Assembly: GCA_016714125.1 (NCBI GenBank)
Contig: JADJNX010000005.1
Coordinates: 62,001 to 126,000 of the forward strand
Length of the DNA stretch: 64,000 bases
Direction of reading: 5' to 3'
Source of the DNA: Ignavibacteriales bacterium
GTDB taxonomy: Bacteria; Bacteroidota; Ignavibacteria; Ignavibacteriales; Ignavibacteriaceae
Under the pieces are notes generated by a model. The model was given only the letters and a program-made list of their open reading frames with translations. It was not told the origin of the DNA and made no database searches. This document shows positions 28,073 to 39,585 of the stretch, in pieces; positions within the stretch are counted from its first letter, which is position 1, and every line of letters begins with the position of its first letter. Made by a program: the position numbers and the translations under genes.

Positions 28073-29678
28073 ATGAAAATGGAAATTTATTATATAATTA
28101 TTGTTCTCGTCCTTTTTGCTCTTGCTATCTCAGATCTTGTTTTTGGTGTCGCCAATGATGCAGTTAACTTCCTGAATTCAGCGATTGGGTCTAAAGTCGC
28201 ACCCAGAAACGTTATTCTTTTGTTTGCCAGTGCAGGTGTATTAGGCGGTGCACTTTTTTCCAGTGGAATGATGGAAGTGGCACGAAAGGGTTTGTTTAAC
28301 CCTGAAATGTTCAATTTTGCTCAGGTAATGGGGCTTTTTGTTGCAGTGATGTTCACAGATGTTTTACTTCTCGATCTCTACAATACTTTTGGACTGCCTA
28401 CTTCCACCACAGTCTCGCTTGTTTTTGGTTTGCTGGGTGCTGCGATGGGGACTGCGGCCTACAGCGTTATGCAAACGTCAGGCGGAATGGATACAGTAAT
28501 GTCGTTCATCAATACCGACAGAGCTTTCCTTATAATTAGTGGAATTTTCCTCTCCGTTGTTATCTCATTTAATGCCTCCTTTATTGTTCAATATATCGTC
28601 AGATTAATTTTTACTTTTGACTATAAATCTAAAATGCCGAGATATGGTGCTATTTTTGGGGCGGTGGCACTCTCCATGATAACATTTTTCCTCTTTACCA
28701 AAGGTATTAAGGGTTCAGTTTTTGAAGACACCTCATTCGCAGTATGGGTATCAGCACATAAAAGTGAAAGTCTTTTAATCTCTTTTGGTGCTTTTTTTCT
28801 GATCTTTTTTATTTTTAACAACTTTTTCAAATATAACATATTAAAGCCGATCGTGATCGCCGGGACTTTTGCGCTGGCATTTTCATTTTCTGCAAATGAC
28901 CTGGTGAACTTCATTGGAGTACCTCTCGCCGGTTTCCATGCTTTTCAGAGTGTAAGTTTTGATGCCGATCCTTCTGGAAATATGATGGGAGTTCTTCTTC
29001 AGGAAGGCAATGTTCCTTTTTTGATCCTGATTTTATCGGGAGCAGTTATGATTGTAACGATTTGGAAGTCGAAAAAATCAAATACTGTTACTAAAACCGA
29101 GGTTAACCTCTCCCGACAAGGAACTGGAAAAGAGAAGTTTAAAAAGTCAGCAATCGCCAAAGGTGTGGTTCATGGATCACTATTTATTCTGGAAATGATT
29201 AAAGCAATTGTACCCAACTTTATTCAAAACTGGATTAATATCAGATTTGATAAATCGAAATATCAACCTGAAAGAGCTTCAGATGGAAAAATGCCCGCAT
29301 TTGATCTAATAAGGGCTTCAGTAAACCTCGTTGTGGCATCCAGCCTCATCTCTTTTGGTACGTCACTTAAATTACCCCTCTCTACAACATTTTGTTACTT
29401 TTATTGTCGCGATGGGTTCCTCTCTTGCTGATAGAGCATGGGAAAAGGAAAATGTTGTAAATCGTGTAAATGGGGTACTCACGGTAGTTGGGGGATGGTT
29501 CTTAACCGCCGTATTTGCTTTAACGATATCTTTTATTTTCGCCATCATAATTTCCTTTGGTGGATTGGCAGCGATTATGCTGATTTGCGCATTTGCGGTA
29601 TTTCTTATTTTCAGAACTCATAAATATCATGGTGAGCAGGAGAAAAAAGAAGATGCTGTGGATAAACCCGTCGCTTAA
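28073..29678 (+). CDS. PiT-family inorganic phosphate transporter (one frameshift)
   Basis: About 535 residues. Low-affinity phosphate symporter of the inner membrane. The duplicated PiT signatures are VANDAVNFLNSAIGSKVAPR near the N-terminus and SANDLVNFIGVPLAGFHAF in the second half, with STTVSLVFGLLGAAMG and LPLSTTFVTFIVAMGSSLAD repeats. The T4 run at 29390-29393 appears to hold one extra T; removing it restores the last about 95 residues. The large size and central insert are typical of Bacteroidota PiT proteins. ATG 28073 or 28079 is the start. Confidence 0.9.
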
Positions 29679-29702
29679 ACTTCCAGTTGTCATTTTAAGA
29701 TC

Positions 29703-29734
29703 AAAAGCCGCATGTTTGCGGCTTTTTTTTTTTA
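29703..29734 (+). terminator. Rho-independent terminator after the PiT gene
   Basis: AAAAGCCGCA/TGCGGCTTTT stem with a 4-base loop followed by a long T tract. Confidence 0.92.
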
Positions 29735-29836
29735 TGCATCAAATCATTAGTTTTAAAAATTAATTATTTAGAATTATGAAAAAATAATGTTGTGAATTAC
29801 TCCATATTGTGACGAAAGTAAAATAACAAGGTCTTT

Positions 29837-31104
29837 ATGTCAAAATTGGTTCTATATCTATTTTTCCTTCCAGGTTTTACTACTTTGATCTCAGCTCAAA
29901 CCGGATCACAAGGGGCAGACAGCAATAATGTTACTGTGAAAAGTGCTATTGCTTTGGCTGCTCAAAAAATCCAGGTTTAAGAATATTAAAGGCTGAGATT
30001 GATAAAAAAAGAGGAGAACTAAAAAGCAACAGCGGACTCTCTGATCCTGTAATATCTTACGGGAGAGAGGGAATCGGGAACACTTCATTTTCTTCTTACG
30101 ATGAGCAGAGAATCGGAATAACTCAAGAATTTGAATTTCCAACCAAAACATCCTACCTTAACAAAATCATTCTCACCGAAATTGAATCACTCGAACTTGA
30201 GTATAAAAACAGGATTATGCTGCTTAGAGAGGAAATCAAAAAAATCTACTCAGAACTTCAATACGGACTTGAGATGCTTCACCTCGCCGAAAATGAATTT
30301 CAAATCTCGCAACAACTTTTTGAAGCAGTTGAACTAAAATATACATCAGGTGAAGCGACAAAAACGGAGTTGCTTAAAGCAAGAATACAAGCTGACGAAG
30401 CAAAGAACTCGATCTCTGAAGCTACAAATAATATGCATCGTTCGAGATACTCCCTTTTTAATATAATAGGGCTCGAAACCTCGCAACAAAAATATTCCGT
30501 TAAGTTTCCTGACACACTCGCTTATGAGGCTGTTGAAATTACGCAGGATGATATATTGAGCAGTTTTGTATCAATGCCCGGGGTGCTCTCAAAAATGAAA
30601 TTGATTGAATCCGCAAAGAATTTTAAGGATTACGCCGATAATTCATTTTACCCCAATTTTTCCGTCAGTTTATTTGGTCAGGATATGGGTTCAGGATTTA
30701 AATCATTTGGTTTTGAACTGGGATTTTCAGTACCTCTCTGGTTTAGTATGAACCAAAATGGCAAAAAAGAGGAAGCTACAGCATCGTTGGTTGCCAGTGA
30801 AGAGAAATACAGAGAAGAACTTCTTCTTATGAAAAAAGAAGTAGAAATTGCCTGGCATGGTTACGAAGCAGCCAAAGAGAACATTGGCAGGTTTATAAAA
30901 GGGATATTAAGTGACAGTGAGGAGTTACTTCGCCTGACCACTGAAGGTTACAAACTTGGGGAAATTGACTTTTTGAACTTGCTTGAAGCCCAAAGGACTT
31001 ATCTCTCAAGTTCAAAACGATATTACGGCTATCTGCTGGATTATCAACACCGGTTGATTGAACTCGAACGTTTCTCAAATCGTGAATTTTTATATAATGA
31101 ATAA
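29837..31104 (+). CDS. TolC-family outer-membrane factor of heavy-metal efflux (CzcC/CusC type; one frameshift)
   Basis: About 422 residues after repair. Signal peptide at 1-20 (ISAQ). The periplasmic coiled-coil hairpins of TolC proteins are visible, with a duplicated pattern: NPGLRILKAEIDKKRGEL and QISQQLFEAVELKYTSGEA. LGEIDFLNLLEAQRTYLSS is the canonical TolC-family motif. A base is missing in the A6 run at 29964-29969. It is first of a three-gene czcCBA-like operon, with the adaptor 13 bases on. Confidence 0.85.
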
Positions 31105-31117
31105 TGGAAAGCTGACA

Positions 31118-32286
31118 ATGAAATTTCAATTTACTCTTTTATCTTTGATTTGGTTATCAGTTTTTGTTTTTTCTGGTTGTTCAGAAGAAAAGAACCTGCT
31201 AAGAATCAGAAAAAAACCACTTCAGTAAAAAAATATCAAGAAATCATTTTAACTAATGAACAGTCAGACATTTTAAAGATCAAGACATCCAAAGTTGAAA
31301 AAAAATCACTCGATTACAGTCTGGTTGTAGCCTCAACCGTTTTCCCGGCTCCATCCAATGTAGCAAGGGTAAGTTCGCCGATCAACGGAAGAATTATAAA
31401 AAAATATAAAAATGACGGTGACCGTGTTGCAAAAGGTGATGTCGTTTGTGAACTTGAAAGTCTTGAGTTTGCTGATCTTATTGCTGATCTAATAAAAGCA
31501 AAATCGGAACTTGGTTTTCAAAAAAGTAAACTTGATAGAAATATCCAGTTGAAAGAGAAGGGGATTAGTACCGAGAGCAGGCTTGAGGAGATCAGAGCAG
31601 ACTATGAACGGTCAGTGGCGGCTGTTGCAGCTGCAAAGGCAAGGTTACGCTCTGTGGGAGTTCCTGAGACCCAGATTGATCAATTTAATTCGAACAATAT
31701 TAAATATCCGATATTAAAAATTTTAAGTCCCATGTCCGGAATTATAAATGGAGATTTGATTGTTCCCGGACAGGCAGTCACCGCGTATGAAAACATGATG
31801 ACGATCGTTAATCTCTCAAAGGTACAGATCAGGGGTTATATAGCTCCTGAAGACCTCCGTTTAGTTGGGTCAGGCGATAAATTTATAGTTTATTCAAAAG
31901 ATGATCCCGATCAATTTTTGGAAGGAAATATTGGCACAATAAACCCTTCCATAGACGAAATGAACAAATCGATCACAGTGAATTCCATAGTGGCTACAAA
32001 AAGGGAATGGCCCAAACCGGGACAGATTTTAAGAATGGAGATTTCAACCGGAACAGAGGAGCCTGTAATAGGGATCCCGCTGGAGGCCATTATCTATCAG
32101 GGTGAGGAACCTTATGTTTTCGTAAAACAAAGCGATTTGAAGTATATCTTGCGTCCTGTCAGGATTAAAAAGAGCACGGAAAAGATGGCTATAATCGAGG
32201 AAGGTCTTAATCCCGGTGAGGAAATTGCTGTCAGTAATGTTTTTGATTTAAAGGCACTTTCCCAAGCATCCGGCGAAGGGGAATAA
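31118..32286 (+). CDS. Heavy-metal RND periplasmic adaptor lipoprotein (CzcB/CusB type; one frameshift)
   Basis: About 389 residues after repair. It begins with a lipoprotein signal (LSVFVFSGCSEEK). The HlyD-type barrel-sandwich is split around an alpha-hairpin: VARVSSPINGRIIKKYKNDG and KILSPMSGIINGDLIVPGQ flank the helical arm. The beta-barrel and membrane-proximal domains follow. It bridges the TolC-like channel and the CzcA-like pump. The A4 run at 31188-31191 lacks one base. No N-terminal metal-binding Met or His cluster is evident. The downstream pump starts 3 bases after its stop. Confidence 0.86.
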
Positions 32287-32289
32287 CTT

Positions 32290-35200
32290 ATGCTGAAGGG
32301 TCTAATTGATTTTAGTTTAAGGCAGAAGGTTGTTGCGTTAAGCTTAATAGTGTTAATGGCATTTGGAGGTTTTTATTCGCTCACAGTATTGCCGATAAAT
32401 TCTCTTCCGGATGTAACACCGGTGCAAGTCCTTGTTATAACAAAAGCCGGCAGATATTCCCCTTATGATGTTGAAAAACTGGTTAGCTATCCAATCGAAA
32501 CAGCAATGAATGGTCTGCCTGGAGTAAGACAGGTAAGATCAACATCGCAATTTGGACTTTCAGCGGTCATTGTGGAATTTGATGAATCAGAGGATATCTA
32601 TTTCGCCCGCCAGATGGTCTCACAGCGTTTACAGAGCGTTTTAGACCAATTGCCACCCGGAGTGTCAACTCCTAATCTTGGTCCAATCTCCACGGCTCTG
32701 GGAGAGATTTATCAGTATGTCGTAAAAGGGGAAGGTTACTCATTAACTGAATTGCGCACAATTCAAGACTGGATAATTGCACCACAACTTAAAACCATAC
32801 AGGGAGTTACTGAAATTAACTCTTTTGGTGGATTTGTTAAACAATATGAAGTTGTGGTAACTCCCGGCAAATTGAGAGCCTATAACATAGGCTTTAAGGA
32901 AATTCTCGATGCAATCGAGAGCAACAATAGTGTCTCAGGAGGAAATTACCTTGAACACAACAGGGAGCAGTATATTGTAAGAGGATTTGGGCAGATACGG
33001 AACGCGACCGATATCTCGGCTATTATAGTTAAAAAACTTCCCGACAGGTCAATTTCCATTGGTGATATCGCAGAAGTGAAGATCACCGAACAGTTACGAC
33101 AGGGGGGGGTGACAAAAGATGGAAAGGGAGAAGTAGTCACCGGAATTGTAATGATGTTGCGTGGTGGTGATGGTAAAGAAGTAATTTCTTTTATAAATCA
33201 GAAAATTGAGGATATTAACACAAATCTGCCAAAAGGCGTAACGATTGAAAAATTTTATGATCAATCAGACCTTGTTGACAGAACCACCTCAACAATAAAG
33301 ATCAACCTTTTGGAGGGTGGTTTTTTCGTAATTGCAGTGTTATTATTGCTGTTGGGTGAGATTAAGGGTGCCCTGATTGTTGCCTCTGTAATTCCTTTTT
33401 CAATGCTTTTTGCCTTCATTGGTATGAAGGAATTTGGTCTTGCCGCCAACTTGATGAGTTTGGGTGCAATCGATTTTGGTATGGTGGTTGACGGCTCGGT
33501 GGTGATGGTTGAAAATATTGTGACAAAGCTGCAAAAGGACTCAGGTAAAAACAAAAGTGAGATAATAAGAGAGGCTGCGCATGAAGTAGCCCGTCCTATT
33601 TTCTTCGGGGTGTTAATCATTTTGATGGTATATGTCCCGATTGCAACTTTTTCCGGTATCGAGGGAATTCTCTTTCGACCCATGGCGATTACCGTTGCGA
33701 CAGCGGTATTTGGTTCTTTAATCCTTGCTCTTGTATATGTCCCGGCAGTCTCTGCAATTGTATTCAGAAAAGGTGTGAAGGTCAGAAAAAATTATTTAAT
33801 TGAATGGCTCAAACCGGTTTATTCGAGACAACTTGAGCGGCACCTGGATCAAAAAAAGCTTGTTATTGTACTCTCAACTTTGGTAATAATTGCATCAATT
33901 TCAACAATTCCATTCCTGGGGACAGAATTTTTACCTGAACTTGATGAAGGTTCAATTCTTGTTGAGGAGGTTAGGCTTCCGAGTGTTACACTGAAGGAAT
34001 CGATGGACAGGGCAAATGAACTTGGGAAGTTCATTATGGCAAATATTCCGGAAGTGAGGACTGTTGTTCCCAAAACAGGGCGATCAGATCTTGCAAACGA
34101 TTGGATGGGAGTTCATCAAACCGATGTTTGGGTTGTCTTGAAGCCAATGGATGAATGGCGCGACGGGATGACAAAAGAGAAAATTCAGGATCAAATCAAG
34201 CCGTTTCTTGATAAAGAACCAGGGTTGTCCTACAACTTCACACAGCCAATAGCTATGAGAGTTGACGAACTTACCTCGGGAGTAAAATCTGATCTTGCTG
34301 TAAAGATTTATGGTGAAGACCTTGATAAACTTTCCCTCATTGCGGATAATATCGCAAAGGAAGTGGCGTCGCTTGATGGCACTGATAATTTTTTTGTAGA
34401 AAAATCGTCAGGGCAGCCATACCTCACAATCCAGATCGACCGGGAGGCAATTTCTAAATTTGGATTAAATGTGGATGATGTACAACAAGTGATTGAGACC
34501 GGAATTGGTGGTAATACTGCGGGAACGGTTTATGAAGGTCAAAAACGATTTGATATTGTGGTCAGGTTGAGGGAGGACTTTAGAAAATCTTTTGACGATA
34601 TTTTTAACATTCCTGTGCAGTTACCTTCCGGAGGAACCATAGCCTTAAAGGAAGTGGCGAAAATATCCAATCAGGAAGGTCCCAGAGAAATAGCACGCGA
34701 GAATGGTTGGCGGAGGGTAATCGTTGGGATAAATCTCAAAGGAATTGATATCGGAACCTATGTGGCAAATTTGCAAGAGCAAATCTCTAAAGAGGTTGAA
34801 ATGCCTGCCGGATATTTTATTCAATATGGTGGTTCTTTTGAAGACCAGCAAAGAGCAATGCAACATCTCTACATTGTTGTTCCGCTTGCAATCTTTATCA
34901 TCCTCGGATTACTCTACCTGATGTTTGGTAATTTTGTTCATGCCGGATTAATATTTCTTAATCTCCCGTATGCTCTTTCAGGGGGCATTCTGTTTCTTCT
35001 GGCAAGAGGGTTATATCTTTCCATCTCGGCAAGTATCGGGTTTGTTGCCCTGTTTGGAGTTGCAGTTCTAAATGGAATTGTGTTAATCGAACATTTGAAT
35101 CATACGAAGGACAAAATTGCAGACCTTAGGAGGGCTGTGGTTGAGGGTACGGCAGATAGATTGCGTCCTGTCTTGATGACGGCTCTGGTTGCCAGTTTCG

Positions 35201-35367
35201 GCTTCATCCCGATGGCATTTAATACGGGTCCCGGATCAGAAGTTCAAAGACCTCTTGCCACAGTGGTAATTGGAGGACTATTCACTTCGACACTTGCAAC
35301 TCTAATGCTGCTTCCGGTGATTTATTACATTGTTGAGAAACGAAAAAGAGCGAAAACAACTACTTAA
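32290..35367 (+). CDS. Heavy-metal RND efflux pump, CzcA/CusA family
   Basis: 1,025 residues, intact. Proton-driven inner-membrane trimeric exporter that moves metal ions from the periplasm or cytoplasm to the outside. Twelve helices and two large periplasmic loops. The HME-family signature in helix 4, DFGMVVDGSVVMVEN, contains the proton-relay Asp. Its DFG-x3-DG form is more like pumps for divalent ions (Zn, Co, Cd, Ni) than the DA-x3-MIEN type of Cu/Ag pumps, so a divalent substrate is inferred. It is the last gene of the three-gene operon, ending before a strong bidirectional terminator. Confidence 0.94.
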   Translation: MLKGLIDFSLRQKVVALSLIVLMAFGGFYSLTVLPINSLPDVTPVQVLVITKAGRYSPYDVEKLVSYPIETAMNGLPGVRQVRSTSQFGLSAVIVEFDESEDIYFARQMVSQRLQSVLDQLPPGVSTPNLGPISTALGEIYQYVVKGEGYSLTELRTIQDWIIAPQLKTIQGVTEINSFGGFVKQYEVVVTPGKLRAYNIGFKEILDAIESNNSVSGGNYLEHNREQYIVRGFGQIRNATDISAIIVKKLPDRSISIGDIAEVKITEQLRQGGVTKDGKGEVVTGIVMMLRGGDGKEVISFINQKIEDINTNLPKGVTIEKFYDQSDLVDRTTSTIKINLLEGGFFVIAVLLLLLGEIKGALIVASVIPFSMLFAFIGMKEFGLAANLMSLGAIDFGMVVDGSVVMVENIVTKLQKDSGKNKSEIIREAAHEVARPIFFGVLIILMVYVPIATFSGIEGILFRPMAITVATAVFGSLILALVYVPAVSAIVFRKGVKVRKNYLIEWLKPVYSRQLERHLDQKKLVIVLSTLVIIASISTIPFLGTEFLPELDEGSILVEEVRLPSVTLKESMDRANELGKFIMANIPEVRTVVPKTGRSDLANDWMGVHQTDVWVVLKPMDEWRDGMTKEKIQDQIKPFLDKEPGLSYNFTQPIAMRVDELTSGVKSDLAVKIYGEDLDKLSLIADNIAKEVASLDGTDNFFVEKSSGQPYLTIQIDREAISKFGLNVDDVQQVIETGIGGNTAGTVYEGQKRFDIVVRLREDFRKSFDDIFNIPVQLPSGGTIALKEVAKISNQEGPREIARENGWRRVIVGINLKGIDIGTYVANLQEQISKEVEMPAGYFIQYGGSFEDQQRAMQHLYIVVPLAIFIILGLLYLMFGNFVHAGLIFLNLPYALSGGILFLLARGLYLSISASIGFVALFGVAVLNGIVLIEHLNHTKDKIADLRRAVVEGTADRLRPVLMTALVASFGFIPMAFNTGPGSEVQRPLATVVIGGLFTSTLATLMLLPVIYYIVEKRKRAKTTT

Positions 35368-35376
35368 ATAGAAAAA

Positions 35377-35412
35377 AAAAGAGGCTGTCAGTGTATTGAC
35401 AGCCTCTTTTAG
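35377..35412. terminator. Bidirectional terminator between two convergent RND operons
   Basis: A 14-bp stem AAAAGAGGCTGTCA/TGACAGCCTCTTTT with a 6-base loop, flanked by A and T runs, sits between the convergent stops. Confidence 0.92.
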
Positions 35413-35414
35413 TT

Positions 35415-38400
35415 TTAAGCAACTACTTCTTTTTTTCCAAATCGGCGTTTGAGTTTATCACCAATAGAATCCACAAGTTCATAAACAACAGGCACCAATA
35501 CAAGAGTCAATAAAAGTGAACTTGAAAGTCCACCGATAATTGCCCATGCCAGACCAGATTTCCATTCAGAACCATCACTTGTGGAAATGGCGATTGGCAC
35601 CATTCCCATTATCATAGTCAGGGTGGTCATAATGATTGGCCTCAATCTTGATCTGCCCGCTTCAAGCAGAGCTTCTCTTGATGAAACATTCTGCTCAAGC
35701 TTCATCTGACTTGCTCTGTCAACAAGCAGAATCGCGTTTTTGGCGACAAGTCCAACGAGCATAACAACTCCAAGCATTGAAAAGATTGAAAGTGACTTCA
35801 TGGTCATTGCAAGCGCAAGGAGTGCACCAACCATGGCAACAGGTATCGAAAACAATACAACAAACGGGTAAACCCAGTTATCATATAGCGCAACCATGAT
35901 CAGATATACAAAGATGATGGCTGCTGTCAGGGCAAGCAACATGCTGGTAAAAGATTCACCCTGCATTTTAACATCACCTTGATAGGAAAAATTTACACCT
36001 TCAGGAAATTTTGTTTGTGCACGCTTTGCATCTATATCCTGAGCAATTGATCCTGTAGGGCGACCAACTGCTTGTGAATATACGTAAATTGATGCATTAC
36101 GATCAGTTCTGGTTAGCTTTGAAGGACCGGTCGTTGATTCAAGTATAGCGAACTGGCTTAGTTTAACCTGTTTTCCTGTTCTTGATGTAAACACCATATC
36201 ACCGAGAGCTGAAGTTTTATTTCTTGAGTAGTCATCGAGTTGGATTCTGATGTCGAATTCGTTCCTGCCATCTCTAAACTTGGTATTGTCATCACCTGTA
36301 AAAGCAATTCTCAAGGTTTGAGCAACTTCAGCGAGAGATAATCCAAATCCCGCCATCAGTTTTCTATCAACTTTAACAGAGATTTCTTTGTTTCCTTGCT
36401 CTGAGGAGAGTCTAACATCCGCAGTACCCGGGACGGTCTGTACAAGATCAGCCAATCTTTCTGCTGCCACTTGAACACTGTCAAGGTTTGCGCCTGAGAC
36501 AACAATCATGATTGGAGTCTGATTTGCAGATCCAAAGATACCTATTGGATTCACCCGCACATTATAACCGGGAATCACATTAAGCTTCTGCCTGATCTCT
36601 TCTGAAATTTGATCTGTTGACTTTGCTCTTTCTTTCCGTGGCAGGAGGCTAACATCAAAAGAGATGCTATAATTTGAGTTTTGTCCGATAAAACCCATTG
36701 TGGAACTGCCGACTGTAGTATAAACTTTTTTTACCTCAGGAATTGCCGCAAGCATTTTTTCGATTTCCATCGACTTAAAGTTCGTTTCCTTAATATTGGT
36801 ACTCACCGGAAGATCAACTACTACGGTAAATTCACCTCGATCGGCTACAGTCATAAACTCGGATCCAATAAACCCAAGCGGAACCAGACTTATGGCACCA
36901 AAAAACAGAACAGTAGTAACGAGAAAAACTGTAATTTTATGATTTAAACCCCATTGCAGTAACACAATATAATCACCTGTTACTTTTTTAAAGCCTCGTT
37001 CAAATCCATTTACAAATTTTCCAAAAAGAGTTGAATCCGAAAATTTTGTGATATTCGAAAACCTTGATGCCAACATGGGAGTAATCGTGAATGAAACCAC
37101 AAGGCTCATTAAGGTTGAAACCACAACCACCATCGAGAATTGCCGCAGGATGTTACCAACAATACCGGTAACCAATGCAAGTGGTAGAAACACCGCCACA
37201 TCCACCAAAGTGATGGAAAGAGCTGCAAATCCGATTTCATTTCGACCTTTTAGTGCCGCAACCCTCCTGTCTTCACCTTTTTCAAGATGGTGATAGATGT
37301 TCTCCAAAACCACAATTGAGTCATCCACGAGGATACCAACAACCAGCGACAATGCCAAAAGAGTCATCAGATTTAGTGTGAACCCAAAAGCATAAATCGC
37401 AATAAAAGTTGAAATCAGGGAAGAGGGGATGGCAATGAGTATGATTACAGAATTTCTAAAAGAATGGAGAAAAAGAAGCATCACCAGCGCAACAAGTACA
37501 ACCGCAACAGCCAGATCAAACTTGACCGCATCCGCTGCAGTAATAGTAAATAAGGAACCATCTTGTGCTATATCAAACTTGAGGTCAAGATTTTTATATT
37601 GTTTCTCAAGGTCGATTAGTACCTGTTTACTTTTTTGAGCAACCTCAACTGCATTTGCGTCTGATTGTTTCGATATCTGGATACCCACAGACGGAATTCC
37701 ATTGATTCTGGACTGCTGAGAAAAGTCTTTAACTCCGTCAACAACCTCAGCAACATCCCTCAATAGAATATCGGAACCACCGGGAGTTCTTATAATTGTC
37801 AGATTTCTTACATCATCAATATTTCTGAACTTTCCGGCAACTCTCACAATAAATTGGCCATCTGCATCTTTAACAGAACCGGCTGGAAAGTCAAGGTTTG
37901 CCGACTTGATAATCTGAGTTACCACTCCGATTGATAGGTTATAACTTTTTAATCTTTCTTCATTCAGAAGGATTTTTATTTCTCTCTCTTCACCCCCCAC
38001 AAAGGTAATTTGCGCAACACCTTTTACTTGTGCAAGTTCAGGCTTAATGAAGTCGTTTAGAAATGTTCTAAACTCATTTGGAGGGAGGTTACTTGTGGTT
38101 CCAAGTCTTAAAATCGGAATTTCATCGAGAGCAATTTTAAGCAAAGTTGGAGGGTCAATATCGTTGGGGAGTCGTGCAACTACCTGATTTACACGTCTTT
38201 GGGCATCCTGTAATGCAAAATCGATGTTCACTGTTTGGCTGAATTCAACAGTAATAAGAGAGACATTCTCAGAAGAAGTGGCATTAACAGTTGTAACCTG
38301 ATCCTGACCGGAAACCGCATCCTCAATAATTTTGGTTACGGATGTCTCCACTTCATCGGGGGAGGCTCCCAGGTAAGTTGTTATAATCACGATAACAGGC

Positions 38401-38525
38401 GGACTGATCTTTGGTAATAACTCATAGCCCAACTGATTGAAACTAAATAGCCCCATTAGAATCAATACAGTAAAAATCACTATGATTAGAGACGGTCGCT
38501 TGATCGATAATTCAGTAATTGTCAT
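35415..38525 (-). CDS. AcrB/MexB-like RND efflux pump
   Basis: 1,036 residues, intact. Inner-membrane trimeric drug/proton antiporter of the hydrophobe/amphiphile exporter group. The helix-4 signature GILVDDSIVVLENIYHHLE carries the paired Asp of the proton relay. Conserved blocks include RPSLIIVIFTVLILMGLFSF at the N-terminus, DPPTLLKI and GLAWAIIGGLSSSLLLTL near the end. It is last in the TetR-TolC-HlyD-RND operon and probably exports drugs, bile-like compounds or lipids; the substrate is unknown. Confidence 0.94.
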   Translation of the reverse strand: MTITELSIKRPSLIIVIFTVLILMGLFSFNQLGYELLPKISPPVIVIITTYLGASPDEVETSVTKIIEDAVSGQDQVTTVNATSSENVSLITVEFSQTVNIDFALQDAQRRVNQVVARLPNDIDPPTLLKIALDEIPILRLGTTSNLPPNEFRTFLNDFIKPELAQVKGVAQITFVGGEEREIKILLNEERLKSYNLSIGVVTQIIKSANLDFPAGSVKDADGQFIVRVAGKFRNIDDVRNLTIIRTPGGSDILLRDVAEVVDGVKDFSQQSRINGIPSVGIQISKQSDANAVEVAQKSKQVLIDLEKQYKNLDLKFDIAQDGSLFTITAADAVKFDLAVAVVLVALVMLLFLHSFRNSVIILIAIPSSLISTFIAIYAFGFTLNLMTLLALSLVVGILVDDSIVVLENIYHHLEKGEDRRVAALKGRNEIGFAALSITLVDVAVFLPLALVTGIVGNILRQFSMVVVVSTLMSLVVSFTITPMLASRFSNITKFSDSTLFGKFVNGFERGFKKVTGDYIVLLQWGLNHKITVFLVTTVLFFGAISLVPLGFIGSEFMTVADRGEFTVVVDLPVSTNIKETNFKSMEIEKMLAAIPEVKKVYTTVGSSTMGFIGQNSNYSISFDVSLLPRKERAKSTDQISEEIRQKLNVIPGYNVRVNPIGIFGSANQTPIMIVVSGANLDSVQVAAERLADLVQTVPGTADVRLSSEQGNKEISVKVDRKLMAGFGLSLAEVAQTLRIAFTGDDNTKFRDGRNEFDIRIQLDDYSRNKTSALGDMVFTSRTGKQVKLSQFAILESTTGPSKLTRTDRNASIYVYSQAVGRPTGSIAQDIDAKRAQTKFPEGVNFSYQGDVKMQGESFTSMLLALTAAIIFVYLIMVALYDNWVYPFVVLFSIPVAMVGALLALAMTMKSLSIFSMLGVVMLVGLVAKNAILLVDRASQMKLEQNVSSREALLEAGRSRLRPIIMTTLTMIMGMVPIAISTSDGSEWKSGLAWAIIGGLSSSLLLTLVLVPVVYELVDSIGDKLKRRFGKKEVVA

Positions 38526-38540
38526 ATTTAATTCTCAAAC

Positions 38541-39565
38541 CTATTTAGATTTTATAATTGTAACAGGGTCACCATCAGTCAGATTTACTTGACCTGAAGT
38601 TACGATTTTTTCTCCCGGTTTAACACCTGAGAGTATCTCAATACTTGTACCACTTTCAATTCCGGTGGTGATTTTTCTTAGTTTCGCTACATTATTTTCG
38701 ACGACAAATATCTTTGCATCAAGTGAACTTCCCAAGAGTGCAATTCTCGGAATTACAACAGATTCCCTGTTTACGCGCCTGTCAAATTCAGCGACAACTG
38801 TCATTCCGGCTTTCAGGTTGCGGTTGTTTGAAATAATTAGTTCAACGGGGAAACTATGGATATCGTCACCCTTCACACCAATTGACTTTATTCTTGCTGA
38901 ATAGGTCTGATCAGGGAAAATATCTGATGTTACAGTAACTTTATCTCCCGTTTTAAGAAATACCACATCTGCTTCGGAGATGCTAACCTTAACCCGCAGA
39001 CTGGAGATATCAACGAGAGTGATAACAACTGAACCGGGATTAACATCACTTCCAAGATTCACCATTCTGGATAACACAACACCTGAGAAGGGAGCCTTAA
39101 CCCTGGTGTTTTCGAGTTGTCTCTTTGCGATTGTAAGTTGTGCTTCGGATGCCTTAAAGCCGAGTCGGTAGGCATCCACCTGAGCTTCCGTTCCTGAGCC
39201 CTCTTTTAGCAGTGCTACATATCTCTCAAGGTCTTTTTTTGCTTTTTCGTAATCGGCTTCTCTCAACTTAACAGTTGCCTGAATAATCTCATCGTCAACT
39301 TTAAAAAGGAGTTGCCCGGCCTTTACAAAATCACCCACATCACAATGAACCGATCTAATCAGTCCGTCAGCTTCGGAAGTAACTGCAACTTCCTTGTCAG
39401 CAAAAACGGTACCCACCTGAACAAGTTTTTTGTCAATGGTTTCGTTGGTGGCTTCAAGAACCGAAACGGGAAGAGCAGTAATCTTTTTTTGTTATTAAAC
39501 AAAACAAAAGCAATTACTCCAATAACTGCCACGACGATAAATATATAAATAGATTTCTTTAACAT
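38541..39565 (-). CDS. RND periplasmic adaptor (HlyD/AcrA family; one frameshift)
   Basis: About 342 residues after repair. N-terminal membrane anchor (KKSIYIFIVVAVIGVIAFVLF), then the lipoyl-like barrel-sandwich EADGLIRSVHCDVGDFVKAGQ, an alpha-hairpin (KLREADYEKAKKDLERYVALL), the second half VKAPFSGVVLSRMVNLGSD, and the beta-barrel. It joins the pump at 35415 to the TolC-like channel. The T7 run at 39484-39490 (plus strand) lacks one base. Its stop is 15 bases before the pump gene. Confidence 0.88.
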
Positions 39566-39585
39566 ATTTTTCTCTAAGTTCTTAG

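Noticed and set aside
35415..38525. Reading frames on the plus strand within the RND pump gene
   Set aside because: Composition follows the codon positions of the real gene on the other strand; no recognisable protein.
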